Assembly: GCA_023715865.1 (NCBI GenBank)
Contig: JAMBOW010000003.1
Coordinates: forward strand, 186,001-250,000
Direction of reading: 5' to 3'
Source of the DNA: Neobacillus mesonae
Lineage (GTDB): Bacteria > Bacillota > Bacilli > Paenibacillales > Paenibacillaceae
DNA length: 64,000 nucleotides
Below, in pieces: positions 25,516-33,321 of this stretch (position 1 is the stretch's first letter; each line of letters starts with the position of its first letter). Under the pieces are notes generated by a model that had not been told where the DNA came from, made no database searches, and saw nothing but the letters and a program-made list of their open reading frames with translations. Both the position numbers and the translations under genes were made by a program.

Positions 25516-25550
25516 AGCCCCCGCACTGAAGGTACGGGGGCTTAATTGTT
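25516..25550 (+). terminator. Intrinsic terminator
   Basis: AGCCCCCG and CGGGGGCT pair perfectly around an 11-base loop, followed by TAATTGTTT. Confidence 0.7.
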
Positions 25551-26078
25551 TGCTCCCAAGGTCACCCTCGTCTAAATAGATCAAAAGCGGCTTGGTTTGC
25601 ATATTTAATTTAATTTAACCTTGTTTATGGCTGCTCATAGCAGTGATTGTAGAGTGAACAGCACCCTATAATTCCTCTTTCGTAAATTCACACAACAAAA
25701 GCCCTGCCTCTCTTTTGTCCTTACGGCTCCGATGACCGCGCCAGTTTGAATGAAAATCATAAATTCTCGTGTTTGGGTTATAACGCGATTTCTTACTTCA
25801 TGGGGTTAAATGAAGAAATAATATGCTTAGGATCGAATGCACTATTCCAGTATTTCAGCCGCGAATATTTCATGCATGATCCTGCAGGAGGAATGTTTAT
25901 GGGGTTAAATATTAACAACGTTTAGTATTGTAACATATTTTGAAACTATTTACAAATGAAGCAGGCATGATGAAAAAAACAGACCCTATCTATTCGAAAA
26001 AATCCCATTCTCGGATACAGGAGTTCTAGGCTATAATAGGTTTAGAAAAGCTCCCTGGAAAGCGAGGTTGTATCTATC
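25551..26078. other. Intergenic region, mostly empty, with one cryptic open frame
   Basis: About 530 bases without a listed gene. The only item noted is an open frame from TTG 25746 to TAG 25925 (59 codons) with internal similarity (LNE-x-CLG-x-NA-x-YF occurs twice and MGLN twice). It lacks a good ribosome binding site at its first start; AGGAGG at 25886-25891 precedes only the last eight codons. It may be a remnant or chance. The end of the region should contain the promoter of the HD-GYP gene. Confidence 0.3.
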
Positions 26079-27497
26079 TTGCAACTGTATCGAGCGCTTC
26101 GCAAAAGATTAGTACTCAACTACATTTCAGGGTGGGCCGCAGTTTCCATATTGGCGCTCCTGTACATACTGCCTTCAACGCTTGATCTGCCGGCAGCTGA
26201 GTCCCGTAATTTGGCTGCAGTTATCATTACTTCGCTTATGCTGGCGTTCTTTCTCGGATTATGGCTTGTTCATAAGCAGCTGAGGAACTGCCAAGAGCTG
26301 TTGAGCCATGACCACTCAGTCCCTCAGCTGAGCAGGATATATATATACCTGCATAGACTACCGGTATATGCCTTATGCCGGATGCTGTACCCCTATTATT
26401 TATGCTTGTCCGTGCCCGTCTTACTGCTTACGACGATTTTGACACGGTTCGATCTCCTTCATTTTTCGTACATACATATCATTTATATTGTTTTGAGTCT
26501 TTTTTTTGTTTCCTGTTTCCATGCCATTATCGAGTATTTTATGACCTCAAGAACGGTGAAGCCATTTATATTAGCTGTTAAAAATAGAGCACAAGACCTC
26601 GGAGCTGAGCAGCCGCTGGAGGGTAATTTCTCTGACTCCATTCGCAGGAAAATAGGGGTCAGCGCGATATTCTTGGCCCTGTTTTCCTTTCTTCTGCTCT
26701 ATTTAATGACCGAGGTACGCTTATCCTATATTTCCCAATCGTTTGACTATGAAGGCTGGGGAGGGTGGCTTCTGCTGATCGGCATCGCTATGTTCTTATT
26801 TGCTGTTTGGCTGCTCATACACGATGGTCTGAGCCGTTACAGCGCTGAACTCACCTATCTGGTGGAGGGGATGGACCAATTGAGCCATGCTCTGAAGGAG
26901 AGGGATGAGCTGGCAAAGCAGCTGCAGGACAGCTGCTTTGATACGTTAGCAGCTGCACTGGATGCACGTGACCCTTATACAGCAGGCCATTCTATGCGGG
27001 TAGCTGAATATTCTGTCATGATTGGCAGAAGAATGGGCCTGACGAAGGAAGAGCTGGACATTCTCCGTAAAACCGCCTTGATTCACGACATAGGAAAAGT
27101 AGGTATCCCGGATATGGTGCTGCTTAAGGAAGGGAAGCTTAGTGAAGAGGAGTACATTACGATCCAGCGTCATCCGGTACTGGGAGAACATATTTTACAA
27201 CATGTTCAGCCTGCCCAGAGGATCAAGCCTTTTTTATCGGGTGTACGCTCTCATCATGAGCGGTATGACGGCAAAGGTTATCCAGATCAGCTGGCGGGAG
27301 AACGCATCCCTTTGTTCGGAAGGATTATTGCTGTAGCTGATGCATTTGATGCCATGACTTCAGACAGACCCTACCGCAAGGGAATGAAAGAGGAAGAAGC
27401 CATTTCGATTCTGGAGCAGGGCAGAGGGACCCAGTGGGATCCGATTATTGCAGGCATTTTTGTGGAACAATACCGCAGAAAGCCATGCTGTTGTTAA
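26079..27497 (+). CDS. Membrane-bound HD-GYP domain protein (putative cyclic-di-GMP phosphodiesterase)
   Basis: A 472-residue protein. The N-terminal 260 residues contain about six hydrophobic segments with no recognised sensor motif, followed by a short helical linker (LKERDELAKQLQDS) and a complete HD-GYP domain: DARDPYTAGHSMRVAEYSVMIGRRMGL, the metal-binding HDIGK in TALIHDIGKVGIPD near 331-344, HHERYDGKGYP near 391-401 (the GYP motif) and AVADAFDAMTSDRPYRKG. Such domains hydrolyse cyclic-di-GMP. The start is TTG at 26079 with GCGAGG upstream. It ends CCC, an unusual triple cysteine. The gene stands alone; the signal sensed by the membrane part is unknown. Confidence 0.9.
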   Translation: MQLYRALRKRLVLNYISGWAAVSILALLYILPSTLDLPAAESRNLAAVIITSLMLAFFLGLWLVHKQLRNCQELLSHDHSVPQLSRIYIYLHRLPVYALCRMLYPYYLCLSVPVLLLTTILTRFDLLHFSYIHIIYIVLSLFFVSCFHAIIEYFMTSRTVKPFILAVKNRAQDLGAEQPLEGNFSDSIRRKIGVSAIFLALFSFLLLYLMTEVRLSYISQSFDYEGWGGWLLLIGIAMFLFAVWLLIHDGLSRYSAELTYLVEGMDQLSHALKERDELAKQLQDSCFDTLAAALDARDPYTAGHSMRVAEYSVMIGRRMGLTKEELDILRKTALIHDIGKVGIPDMVLLKEGKLSEEEYITIQRHPVLGEHILQHVQPAQRIKPFLSGVRSHHERYDGKGYPDQLAGERIPLFGRIIAVADAFDAMTSDRPYRKGMKEEEAISILEQGRGTQWDPIIAGIFVEQYRRKPCCC

Positions 27498-27619
27498 GCC
27501 TCTCTTGTCTCCTTGCAGATTCAAATGACTGAAATCGGGTTAAGAATATAACACGCTGGTGACATACTTTCTAGTCTCTAGGAACATGGATTCACCATAC
27601 AGACAAGGAGATGAGAAGA

Positions 27620-27820
27620 ATGGATAACAACGTATTTAAAGGAAAATGGAATCAAGTGAAGGGCGAAGCCAAGAAGCAATGGGGTAAGCTGACCGACGAT
27701 GACCTGGATGTCATTAACGGTGAGAAGGACAAGCTGGTTGGCAAGCTTCAGGAAAGATACGGTCATACCCGTGACCAAGCCGAAAAAGAGTATGACAATT
27801 GGAGCAGTACGCACCGTTAA
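27620..27820 (+). CDS. CsbD family stress protein
   Basis: A 66-residue, highly charged protein matching the CsbD family: NNVFKGKWNQVKGEAKKQWG, then KLTDDDLDVINGEKDKLVGKLQERYG. In Bacillus subtilis the family member is controlled by sigma-B and its biochemical role is unknown. The start is ATG at 27620, nine bases after AAGGAG; an earlier ATG at 27611 overlaps that site. GGTTAA and GGTGAC 14 bases apart upstream (27538-27563) only weakly recall a sigma-B promoter. A strong hairpin follows. Confidence 0.85.
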   Translation: MDNNVFKGKWNQVKGEAKKQWGKLTDDDLDVINGEKDKLVGKLQERYGHTRDQAEKEYDNWSSTHR

Positions 27821-27843
27821 GCCATAATTTACTTTAATTAATG

Positions 27844-27880
27844 GAGAGCACAGATCCCAGGGAGGATTTGTGCTCTCTTT
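27844..27880 (+). terminator. Intrinsic terminator after csbD-like gene
   Basis: GAGAGCACAGATCC pairs with GGATTTGTGCTCTC around a short loop, one wobble, followed by TTTGCG. Confidence 0.7.
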
Positions 27881-27928
27881 GCGTGTTATGATATTTGAAA
27901 AGCGAGTATTGCAGGAGGTAAGAAGCAC

Positions 27929-28606
27929 GTGGGACGAAAAGCACTGGTTATTGGAGCTACCGGTTTAGTTGGTAAACAGCTGATTGCGCAGCTGTTGGAA
28001 CAAGAGGAGTATGAACAGGTAACCGCGCTCGTAAGAAAAAAGCTGCCCTTATCCCATCCACAGCTAATACAGTTTGTAGTGAATTGGGATCATCTTGAAT
28101 CAGACACAGCAGTGTTTGAAAATACGGATGATCTGTTTTGCTGTATGGGTACAACGATCAAAAAGGCAGGCTCGCAGCAGGCCTTTCGAAAGGTTGATCT
28201 TGAATACCCCGTTACCGCGGCTAAGCTTGCCTTAGATCATGGGGCAAAGCAGCTGATTGCCGTTTCTTCAATGGGAGCAGACAGCGCTTCACGTATATTC
28301 TACTCCAGAACCAAAGGGGAATTTGAAGACGAGATTGCCAGACTTGGCTACCGAGCTGTCCATTTTCTCAGGCCTTCTCTGCTGCTGGGTGAACGCGAGG
28401 AGAAGAGAACGGGAGAGAAGCTGGGGGAATGGGTGCTGAAGGGCATGGATCCACTGCTTCGTAAAGGGACAGGACAGGAATATCGGGCTGTGCCGGGCGC
28501 ATTTGTGGCCAAGGCGATGATCCGGGTGGCACTGCGTGACCAGACAGGCGTTTATCGGCATTCGAACAGGATCATTTGGAAATTGGCAAGCAGCGAAAGG
28601 AAATAG
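27929..28606 (+). CDS. TIP30/HTATIP2-like NAD(P)-binding oxidoreductase
   Basis: A 225-residue Rossmann-fold protein beginning with KALVIGATGLVGKQLIAQLL (GxxGxxG). LVRKKL carries the Arg that favours NADP. Distinctive blocks of the TIP30-like group are LFCCMGTTIKKAGSQQAFRKVDLEYP and the SSMGADSASRIFYSRTKGEFE segment with the SDR-type S...YxxxK triad, then LRPSLLLGEREEKRTGE. The substrate is unknown. It starts at GTG 27929 behind GCAGGAGGTAAGAAGC. It sits between csbD-like and ridA genes but is probably transcribed separately from both. Confidence 0.85.
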   Translation: MGRKALVIGATGLVGKQLIAQLLEQEEYEQVTALVRKKLPLSHPQLIQFVVNWDHLESDTAVFENTDDLFCCMGTTIKKAGSQQAFRKVDLEYPVTAAKLALDHGAKQLIAVSSMGADSASRIFYSRTKGEFEDEIARLGYRAVHFLRPSLLLGEREEKRTGEKLGEWVLKGMDPLLRKGTGQEYRAVPGAFVAKAMIRVALRDQTGVYRHSNRIIWKLASSERK

Positions 28607-28678
28607 ACAAGCTGAGATGCATTGACTACAATAGCAATAGAAATACAGAGGGAAATCGAATAGAGGAGGAGATTACAT

Positions 28679-29059
28679 ATGAGCAAAAACATCATTTCTA
28701 CAGAAAATGCACCCGGAGCGATTGGACCGTACAGTCAGGCAGTAGAAGCGGGCGGTTTTATTTTTACATCCGGACAGCTGGGTATTGATCCGAAGACAGG
28801 TGAATTTGGCGCCACAGTTGAAGAACAAGCTCGTTTGTCTCTTGAGAACGTTAAGTCAATCCTTGAAGCTGCTGGAGCAAGCCTGGATCAAGTCGTGAAG
28901 ACGACTGTATTCCTTAAGGACATGAACGACTTTGCCCGTGTAAATGAAGTGTATGGATCGTTCTTTAACCAGCCTTACCCTGCACGCAGTGCAGTTGAGG
29001 TAGCTCGTCTGCCTAAGGATGCATTGGTAGAAATCGAGACCATTACGCTGAAGAAGTAA
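28679..29059 (+). CDS. ridA: RidA family reactive intermediate deaminase
   Basis: This 126-residue enzyme hydrolyses reactive enamine/imine intermediates such as 2-aminoacrylate that leak from PLP enzymes. The sequence is a close match to the RidA subgroup: [25 protein letters not shown] at the N-terminus, the catalytic Arg103 in [21 protein letters not shown] with Glu120, and [23 protein letters not shown]. Proteins of this family are trimers in the cytoplasm. The start ATG follows AGAGGAGGAGATTACAT. The gene is monocistronic and ends at a strong bidirectional terminator. Confidence 0.95.
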   Translation: MSKNIISTENAPGAIGPYSQAVEAGGFIFTSGQLGIDPKTGEFGATVEEQARLSLENVKSILEAAGASLDQVVKTTVFLKDMNDFARVNEVYGSFFNQPYPARSAVEVARLPKDALVEIETITLKK

Positions 29060-29076
29060 TCGCACTTCTTAAATAA

Positions 29077-29118
29077 GAAAAGGGACCGTTTGCGTACGCA
29101 AACGATCCCTTTTTTTGC
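29077..29118. terminator. Bidirectional intrinsic terminator
   Basis: The palindrome GTTTGCGTACGCAAAC is extended by AGGGA/TCCCT and flanked by A and T runs, between ridA and the convergent TspO-like gene. Confidence 0.8.
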
Positions 29119-29136
29119 TGTAAGCCGATAAATCCA

Positions 29137-29898
29137 TTATCGTTTCCGCTTAAAGAAGAACAACCAAATGGAGTAAAGGAGCAGCACTACAGCTATGATG
29201 ACAGCGGCGTAATATACAGGCAGAACGTCGGACTGTTTCACGCCGATGGCAATATAAGCCCATACAAAGACCAAAGGAAGTATGGCATCCCGGTAAGTGA
29301 AGCTTACAGCAATCGCCACGATGGCTCCAACAATCAGCAGCAGGACAGCCCAGGTTTCGTCTCCGAGCCCGAAGCCATTCCAGCCCATCTTATTGAGCCA
29401 TACCGTCACATTAATGATGGTCGCGACACTGACCCAGCCGAGATATATTCGGAAGGGGAGCTGTATAAACCATTTCTCACCGGTGGAGGGGTCCTTCAGC
29501 GATAGAGCACGCACATACATCTGACTTAGAGAGAACAGCAAAATAATGATGACGAGAACCGACCAGCCAAACCATAGATTTTGCCACAGGACGATCCAGG
29601 AGGCGTTCGCAAGACAACTGATGAAGAACCAGTATTTTAGAACAGCTGCTGTATTGCGCTGTTTTTGAGAAGGTAAGAATTGTAGAATGATAAGCCCGGC
29701 CAGGAAGGCATAAATGACGGACCAGATAGAGAAGGCATAGCCAGCCGGTGTGATTAGAACAGGATAGAGAGCAGATACCTCTGAGGTGGTTCTGCCGCCG
29801 ATCGGCAGCAAATTAGCTAGTGCGTTCATAACGATAACGAGAACAAATCCTATGACGTTAAGCCATTTATAAGGATTGCGGTTACTAGTGTGCAGCAT
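29137..29898 (-). CDS. TspO/MBR-related tryptophan-rich membrane protein
   Basis: A 253-residue membrane protein with about eight hydrophobic segments. The blocks NALANLLPIGGRTTSEVSALYPVLITPAGYAFSIWSVIY and LANASWIVLWQNLWFGWSV recall the group annotated as tryptophan-rich sensory proteins, distant and longer relatives of TspO (which has about 160 residues and five spans). A ligand or role in this group is not established. The start ATG follows ACAAGGAGGAAAAAC. It is monocistronic, with the terminator shared with ridA at its end. Confidence 0.75.
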   Translation of the reverse strand: MLHTSNRNPYKWLNVIGFVLVIVMNALANLLPIGGRTTSEVSALYPVLITPAGYAFSIWSVIYAFLAGLIILQFLPSQKQRNTAAVLKYWFFISCLANASWIVLWQNLWFGWSVLVIIILLFSLSQMYVRALSLKDPSTGEKWFIQLPFRIYLGWVSVATIINVTVWLNKMGWNGFGLGDETWAVLLLIVGAIVAIAVSFTYRDAILPLVFVWAYIAIGVKQSDVLPVYYAAVIIAVVLLLYSIWLFFFKRKR

Positions 29899-30122
29899 GT
29901 TTTTCCTCCTTGTAAGCCTATAATTGACTTTATGGTTAATTAATCCTTCATGTACTACCTTTACCCATAATTTGTGATTTCAAAAGAAGTGTATGCATAA
30001 GAACACTCAGGTAATGCCTCCCCCTAAAGTTTTAAATTTCCGTAATGGTCATTCATTTCCAGTCATATGGGTTATAGATAGTTAGAGACACCAAACTCAT
30101 ATGAAAGGGGGCGCGGCTTCAC

Positions 30123-31004
30123 GTGAACAGCAAAAGGTCTTCACAGTGGCTGCAGCAGCTTGTCTTTGTAGGTCCTTCATTCATTTTCTTTCTCCTTATT
30201 ATCGTGGCTCCTTTCCTGCTGGGAATGTATTATTCCTTTACAAACTGGAACGGTGCAGCGAGTACGCCCACATGGGCCGGATTATCCAATTTTCAAAAGA
30301 TATTTACGGATGATCCCGCCTTTTTGGAATCCTTTACTTTCACAGCTTGGTTTACTCTTGCGGGCGTGCTTCTCACGAACGTGCTCGGGTTCTTTCTTGC
30401 TTATTTCTTGACGAGACCGCTAAAGACGAAAAACGTCCTGCGCACGATCTTTTTTATGCCGAATGTGATCGGCGGCCTGCTTCTCGGTTTTATCTGGCAG
30501 TTTATTTTCGTTCGAGGTTTCGCTTCCGTGGGGGAAGTTACGGGGTGGTCATTCTTTAACCTGCCCTGGCTAGGGGATGAAATCACCGCCTTTTGGGCGA
30601 TCGTTATCGTCTTTGTGTGGCAGACAGCCGGATATTTGATGGTTATTTACATATCTTCGTTGAACAACATACCACCAGAAGTCATTGAAGCAGCTCAGAT
30701 CGACGGTGCAAGCAAAGGACAGATTTTAAGAAGCGTGATTGTGCCCTTGATTATGCCAGGGGTTACCGTGTGCTTGTTCCTTGCAATATCCTGGTCCTTC
30801 AAAATGTTTGATCTGAACTTATCCCTTACAAAAGGAGGGCCATTCCGTTCAACCGAATCGGTTGCACTGAATATTTATAATGAGGCGTTCGTAAACGGCA
30901 GGTACGGTTTGGGTACAGCAAAAGCTTTGATCTTCTTTATCATCGTGGCCGTCATCACATTCATTCAGGTCCGACTGACGAAGAGCAAGGAGGTTGAAGC
31001 ATAA
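30123..31004 (+). CDS. Sugar ABC transporter permease (MalF/UgpA type)
   Basis: A 293-residue permease with six membrane segments. LVFVGPSFIFFLLIIVAPFLLGMYYSFTNWNG is the classic start of the family and the EAA loop reads IPPEVIEAAQIDGASKGQILRSVIVPLI near residues 180-207. It starts at GTG 30123 after AAAGGGGGCG. It is the first gene of a three-gene unit (permease, permease, binding protein), an order opposite to the other ABC operon in the window. The ATPase is not encoded here and is presumably shared. The sugar cannot be identified, as no glycoside hydrolase or regulator gene is attached. Confidence 0.92.
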   Translation: MNSKRSSQWLQQLVFVGPSFIFFLLIIVAPFLLGMYYSFTNWNGAASTPTWAGLSNFQKIFTDDPAFLESFTFTAWFTLAGVLLTNVLGFFLAYFLTRPLKTKNVLRTIFFMPNVIGGLLLGFIWQFIFVRGFASVGEVTGWSFFNLPWLGDEITAFWAIVIVFVWQTAGYLMVIYISSLNNIPPEVIEAAQIDGASKGQILRSVIVPLIMPGVTVCLFLAISWSFKMFDLNLSLTKGGPFRSTESVALNIYNEAFVNGRYGLGTAKALIFFIIVAVITFIQVRLTKSKEVEA

Positions 31005-31005
31005 G

Positions 31006-31842
31006 ATGGAATCTGCAAAAAACTATCGCTTCGGCACCTTGTTGACCGAACTCATGATGATATTGCTGGCTCTTGTCTTTCTTGTTCCGTTCTACTTTCT
31101 GTTTGTCAATTCCGTAAAGACATTCGGAGATTTGCTGACCAATGCGGCATCCTGGCCACAGGCGTTTGAGTGGGGCAATTACAAGAGAGCTTGGGAGATT
31201 ACAAACTTTCCAAAGGTACTTTTGAATTCACTGATTGTAACCGTTATCAGTAATCTGCTGCTCGTGCTGATCAGCTCGATGACAGCCTACAGAATGGTAA
31301 GAAGAAACACCCGATTTAACCGGGTTTTGTTTACATTTTTTGTCGCTGCAATGGTCATCCCGTTTCAATCTATTATGATTCCGCTTGTTAAAGTGACAAG
31401 TACTGTCGGCATTATGAACAGTCATTGGGGGCTGATTATTTGTTATTTAGGCTTCGGGGTTCCCATGTCTGTATTCCTGTTTCACGGCTTTGTGAAATCG
31501 GTGCCGATTGAGATTGAAGAGGCGGCACGTGTGGATGGAAGCAGCGTTTACGGCGTTTTCTTCCGGATTGTGTACCCGCTCATGAAGCCGATGTACGTCA
31601 CCATTATCATCTTGAATACATTATGGATTTGGAATGACTATTTGCTGCCATCGATTATTTTGCAGAGCGGAGATTTACACACCATCCCAATAGCGACCTA
31701 TGCTTTCTTTGGTCAATACACGAAGCAGTGGGATTTGGCGCTTCCTGCGCTGGTGCTGGGAATTACCCCGATCATTCTATTTTTCCTGCTGATGCAGAAG
31801 CATATTATCCAAGGGATTACGGCAGGGTCAGTTAAAGGATAA
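31006..31842 (+). CDS. Sugar ABC transporter permease (MalG/UgpE type)
   Basis: A 278-residue partner permease. It has six membrane segments, the family block MILLALVFLVPFYFLFVNSVKT, the EAA loop IEIEEAARVDGSSVYGVFFRIVYPLMKP and the standard C-terminus FLLMQKHIIQGITAGSVKG. The ATG at 31006 begins two bases after the stop of the first permease; AAGGAGG lies 11 bases upstream inside that gene, so translation is probably coupled. An upstream TTG in the same frame overlaps the binding site and is not used. Confidence 0.92.
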   Translation: MESAKNYRFGTLLTELMMILLALVFLVPFYFLFVNSVKTFGDLLTNAASWPQAFEWGNYKRAWEITNFPKVLLNSLIVTVISNLLLVLISSMTAYRMVRRNTRFNRVLFTFFVAAMVIPFQSIMIPLVKVTSTVGIMNSHWGLIICYLGFGVPMSVFLFHGFVKSVPIEIEEAARVDGSSVYGVFFRIVYPLMKPMYVTIIILNTLWIWNDYLLPSIILQSGDLHTIPIATYAFFGQYTKQWDLALPALVLGITPIILFFLLMQKHIIQGITAGSVKG

Positions 31843-31892
31843 TTTGAACTCAACCTTTTTATAGCGTCTATTACTTTTAGGAGGGAAATGCC

Positions 31893-33155
31893 TTGAAAAA
31901 TAAGAGACTGTTCATGTTCATCTGTACTTTGATGTGTGCTGCATTGCTGGCAGGATGCGGCGGCTCGGGAAGCGGAGCCGAGGATGGGAAGACGACCATT
32001 AAAATATTTCAATATAAAGTGGAAATTGCGGAGGCATTCGATCGGCTTATTGCTGAATATGAGGAAGAGCATCCGGATATTAATATCGAAATTGAGACCG
32101 TTGGCGGCGGCAGTGATTACAGTGCCGCGCTGAAGACCAAATTTGCCGGTACAGAGCATCCGGATATTTTTAATGTGGCTGGTTACCGAGAGCTGGACAC
32201 TTGGATCGATTCTTTGGAGGATTTGTCGGGGGAGCCTTGGGTAGATGATATTATCGATGTAGCCAAAGAACCGATGACCAAGGATGGTAAGCTGTACGGC
32301 CAGCCAATCGGGCTTGAGGGGTACGGATTTATTTACAATAAGGACTTGTTCGAGCAGGCGGGCATTACGGAGCTTCCGAAGACACTCAGCGAGCTTGAAG
32401 CTGCAGCACAGCAGCTGCAGGATGCCGGTATCGTTCCTTTCGCAAACGGATATCAGGAATGGTGGGTGTTAGGAAACCACAATGCAAACATTCCTTTTGC
32501 ACATCAGCCAGATCCGGTTGCTTTTATTGATGGGCTGAATGAAGGTACAGAGAAAATTCCAGGCAATCCTATATTCGAGGAATGGATCGGTCTGTTGGAC
32601 TTAACACTCGCTTATAGCAATAAAAATCCACTGACGACGGACTATAATGCTCAGGTAACCTTGTTTGCAACTGGGGAGGCAGCAATGATGCAGCAGGGGA
32701 ACTGGACACAGGTGCAGATTGACGGCATTAATCCAGATCTGAATCTTGGCATTTTGCCGATGCCGATCGGAGAGGATCCTGAAGTCTATGACAAATTGTT
32801 TGTTGGCGTGCCGAACAACTATGTAATCAACAAAAATTCTGAAGTAAAGGAAGAGGCTAAGGACTTTTTGGAGTGGCTTGTGACGTCAGACGCAGGCAAA
32901 CGTTATATGACAGAGGAGTTTAAGTTTATTCCTGCCTTTAAGAGTGTAACAGCAGACGCGGAGGTACTGGGAGATTTGGCAGCAGAAATTATAAATTACA
33001 GTGATCAGGATAAAGCTCTGAGCTGGAACTTTAACCGATTCCCGGAAGGTGTACCGCAGGAATATGGGTCTGTTATGCAAGCTTATATTGCAAACCCGGA
33101 CCCAGCCAAGCTGCTGGAGGATATGCAGAAGAGTTGGGATAGTCTGAAGCAATAA
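31893..33155 (+). CDS. Sugar-binding lipoprotein of ABC transporter
   Basis: A 420-residue family 1 extracellular solute-binding protein. The signal peptide ends in the lipobox LLAGC with Cys22, followed by a Gly/Ser linker. The body has TTIKIFQYKVEIAEAFDRLIAEYEEEHPDINIEIE, GTEHPDIFNVAGYRELDTWID and YGQPIGLEGYGFIYNKDLFEQAGI, all usual for sugar-binding proteins. TTG at 31893 is the start, behind AGGAGGGAAATGCC; an ATG within that spacer is out of frame. It closes the three-gene transporter unit and is followed by a hairpin and T run. Confidence 0.92.
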   Translation: MKNKRLFMFICTLMCAALLAGCGGSGSGAEDGKTTIKIFQYKVEIAEAFDRLIAEYEEEHPDINIEIETVGGGSDYSAALKTKFAGTEHPDIFNVAGYRELDTWIDSLEDLSGEPWVDDIIDVAKEPMTKDGKLYGQPIGLEGYGFIYNKDLFEQAGITELPKTLSELEAAAQQLQDAGIVPFANGYQEWWVLGNHNANIPFAHQPDPVAFIDGLNEGTEKIPGNPIFEEWIGLLDLTLAYSNKNPLTTDYNAQVTLFATGEAAMMQQGNWTQVQIDGINPDLNLGILPMPIGEDPEVYDKLFVGVPNNYVINKNSEVKEEAKDFLEWLVTSDAGKRYMTEEFKFIPAFKSVTADAEVLGDLAAEIINYSDQDKALSWNFNRFPEGVPQEYGSVMQAYIANPDPAKLLEDMQKSWDSLKQ

Positions 33156-33190
33156 ATTGAAGAGAAATGTAACATACTAGCAGAGATTCG

Positions 33191-33233
33191 AAAGAGGCGG
33201 CTCGTGTAATAGAGGGGTCGTCTTTTTCTTTTT
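33191..33233 (+). terminator. Intrinsic terminator after the sugar transporter operon
   Basis: GGCGGCTC pairs with GGGTCGTC using several G-U pairs, followed by TTTTTCTTTTT. The stem is modest but the T run is long. Confidence 0.6.
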
Positions 33234-33321
33234 GGAAAGAGTTTGTATAAAATTTTTAAAAATAACGATTTTCGTATATGATGGAGAGTAACAATCTAAA
33301 AGGGCTGACGGGTGACCTACG

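Noticed and set aside
27538-27563. Sigma-B promoter for the csbD-like gene
   Set aside because: GGTTAA and GGTGAC are 14 bases apart but the second is too far from GGGTAT.
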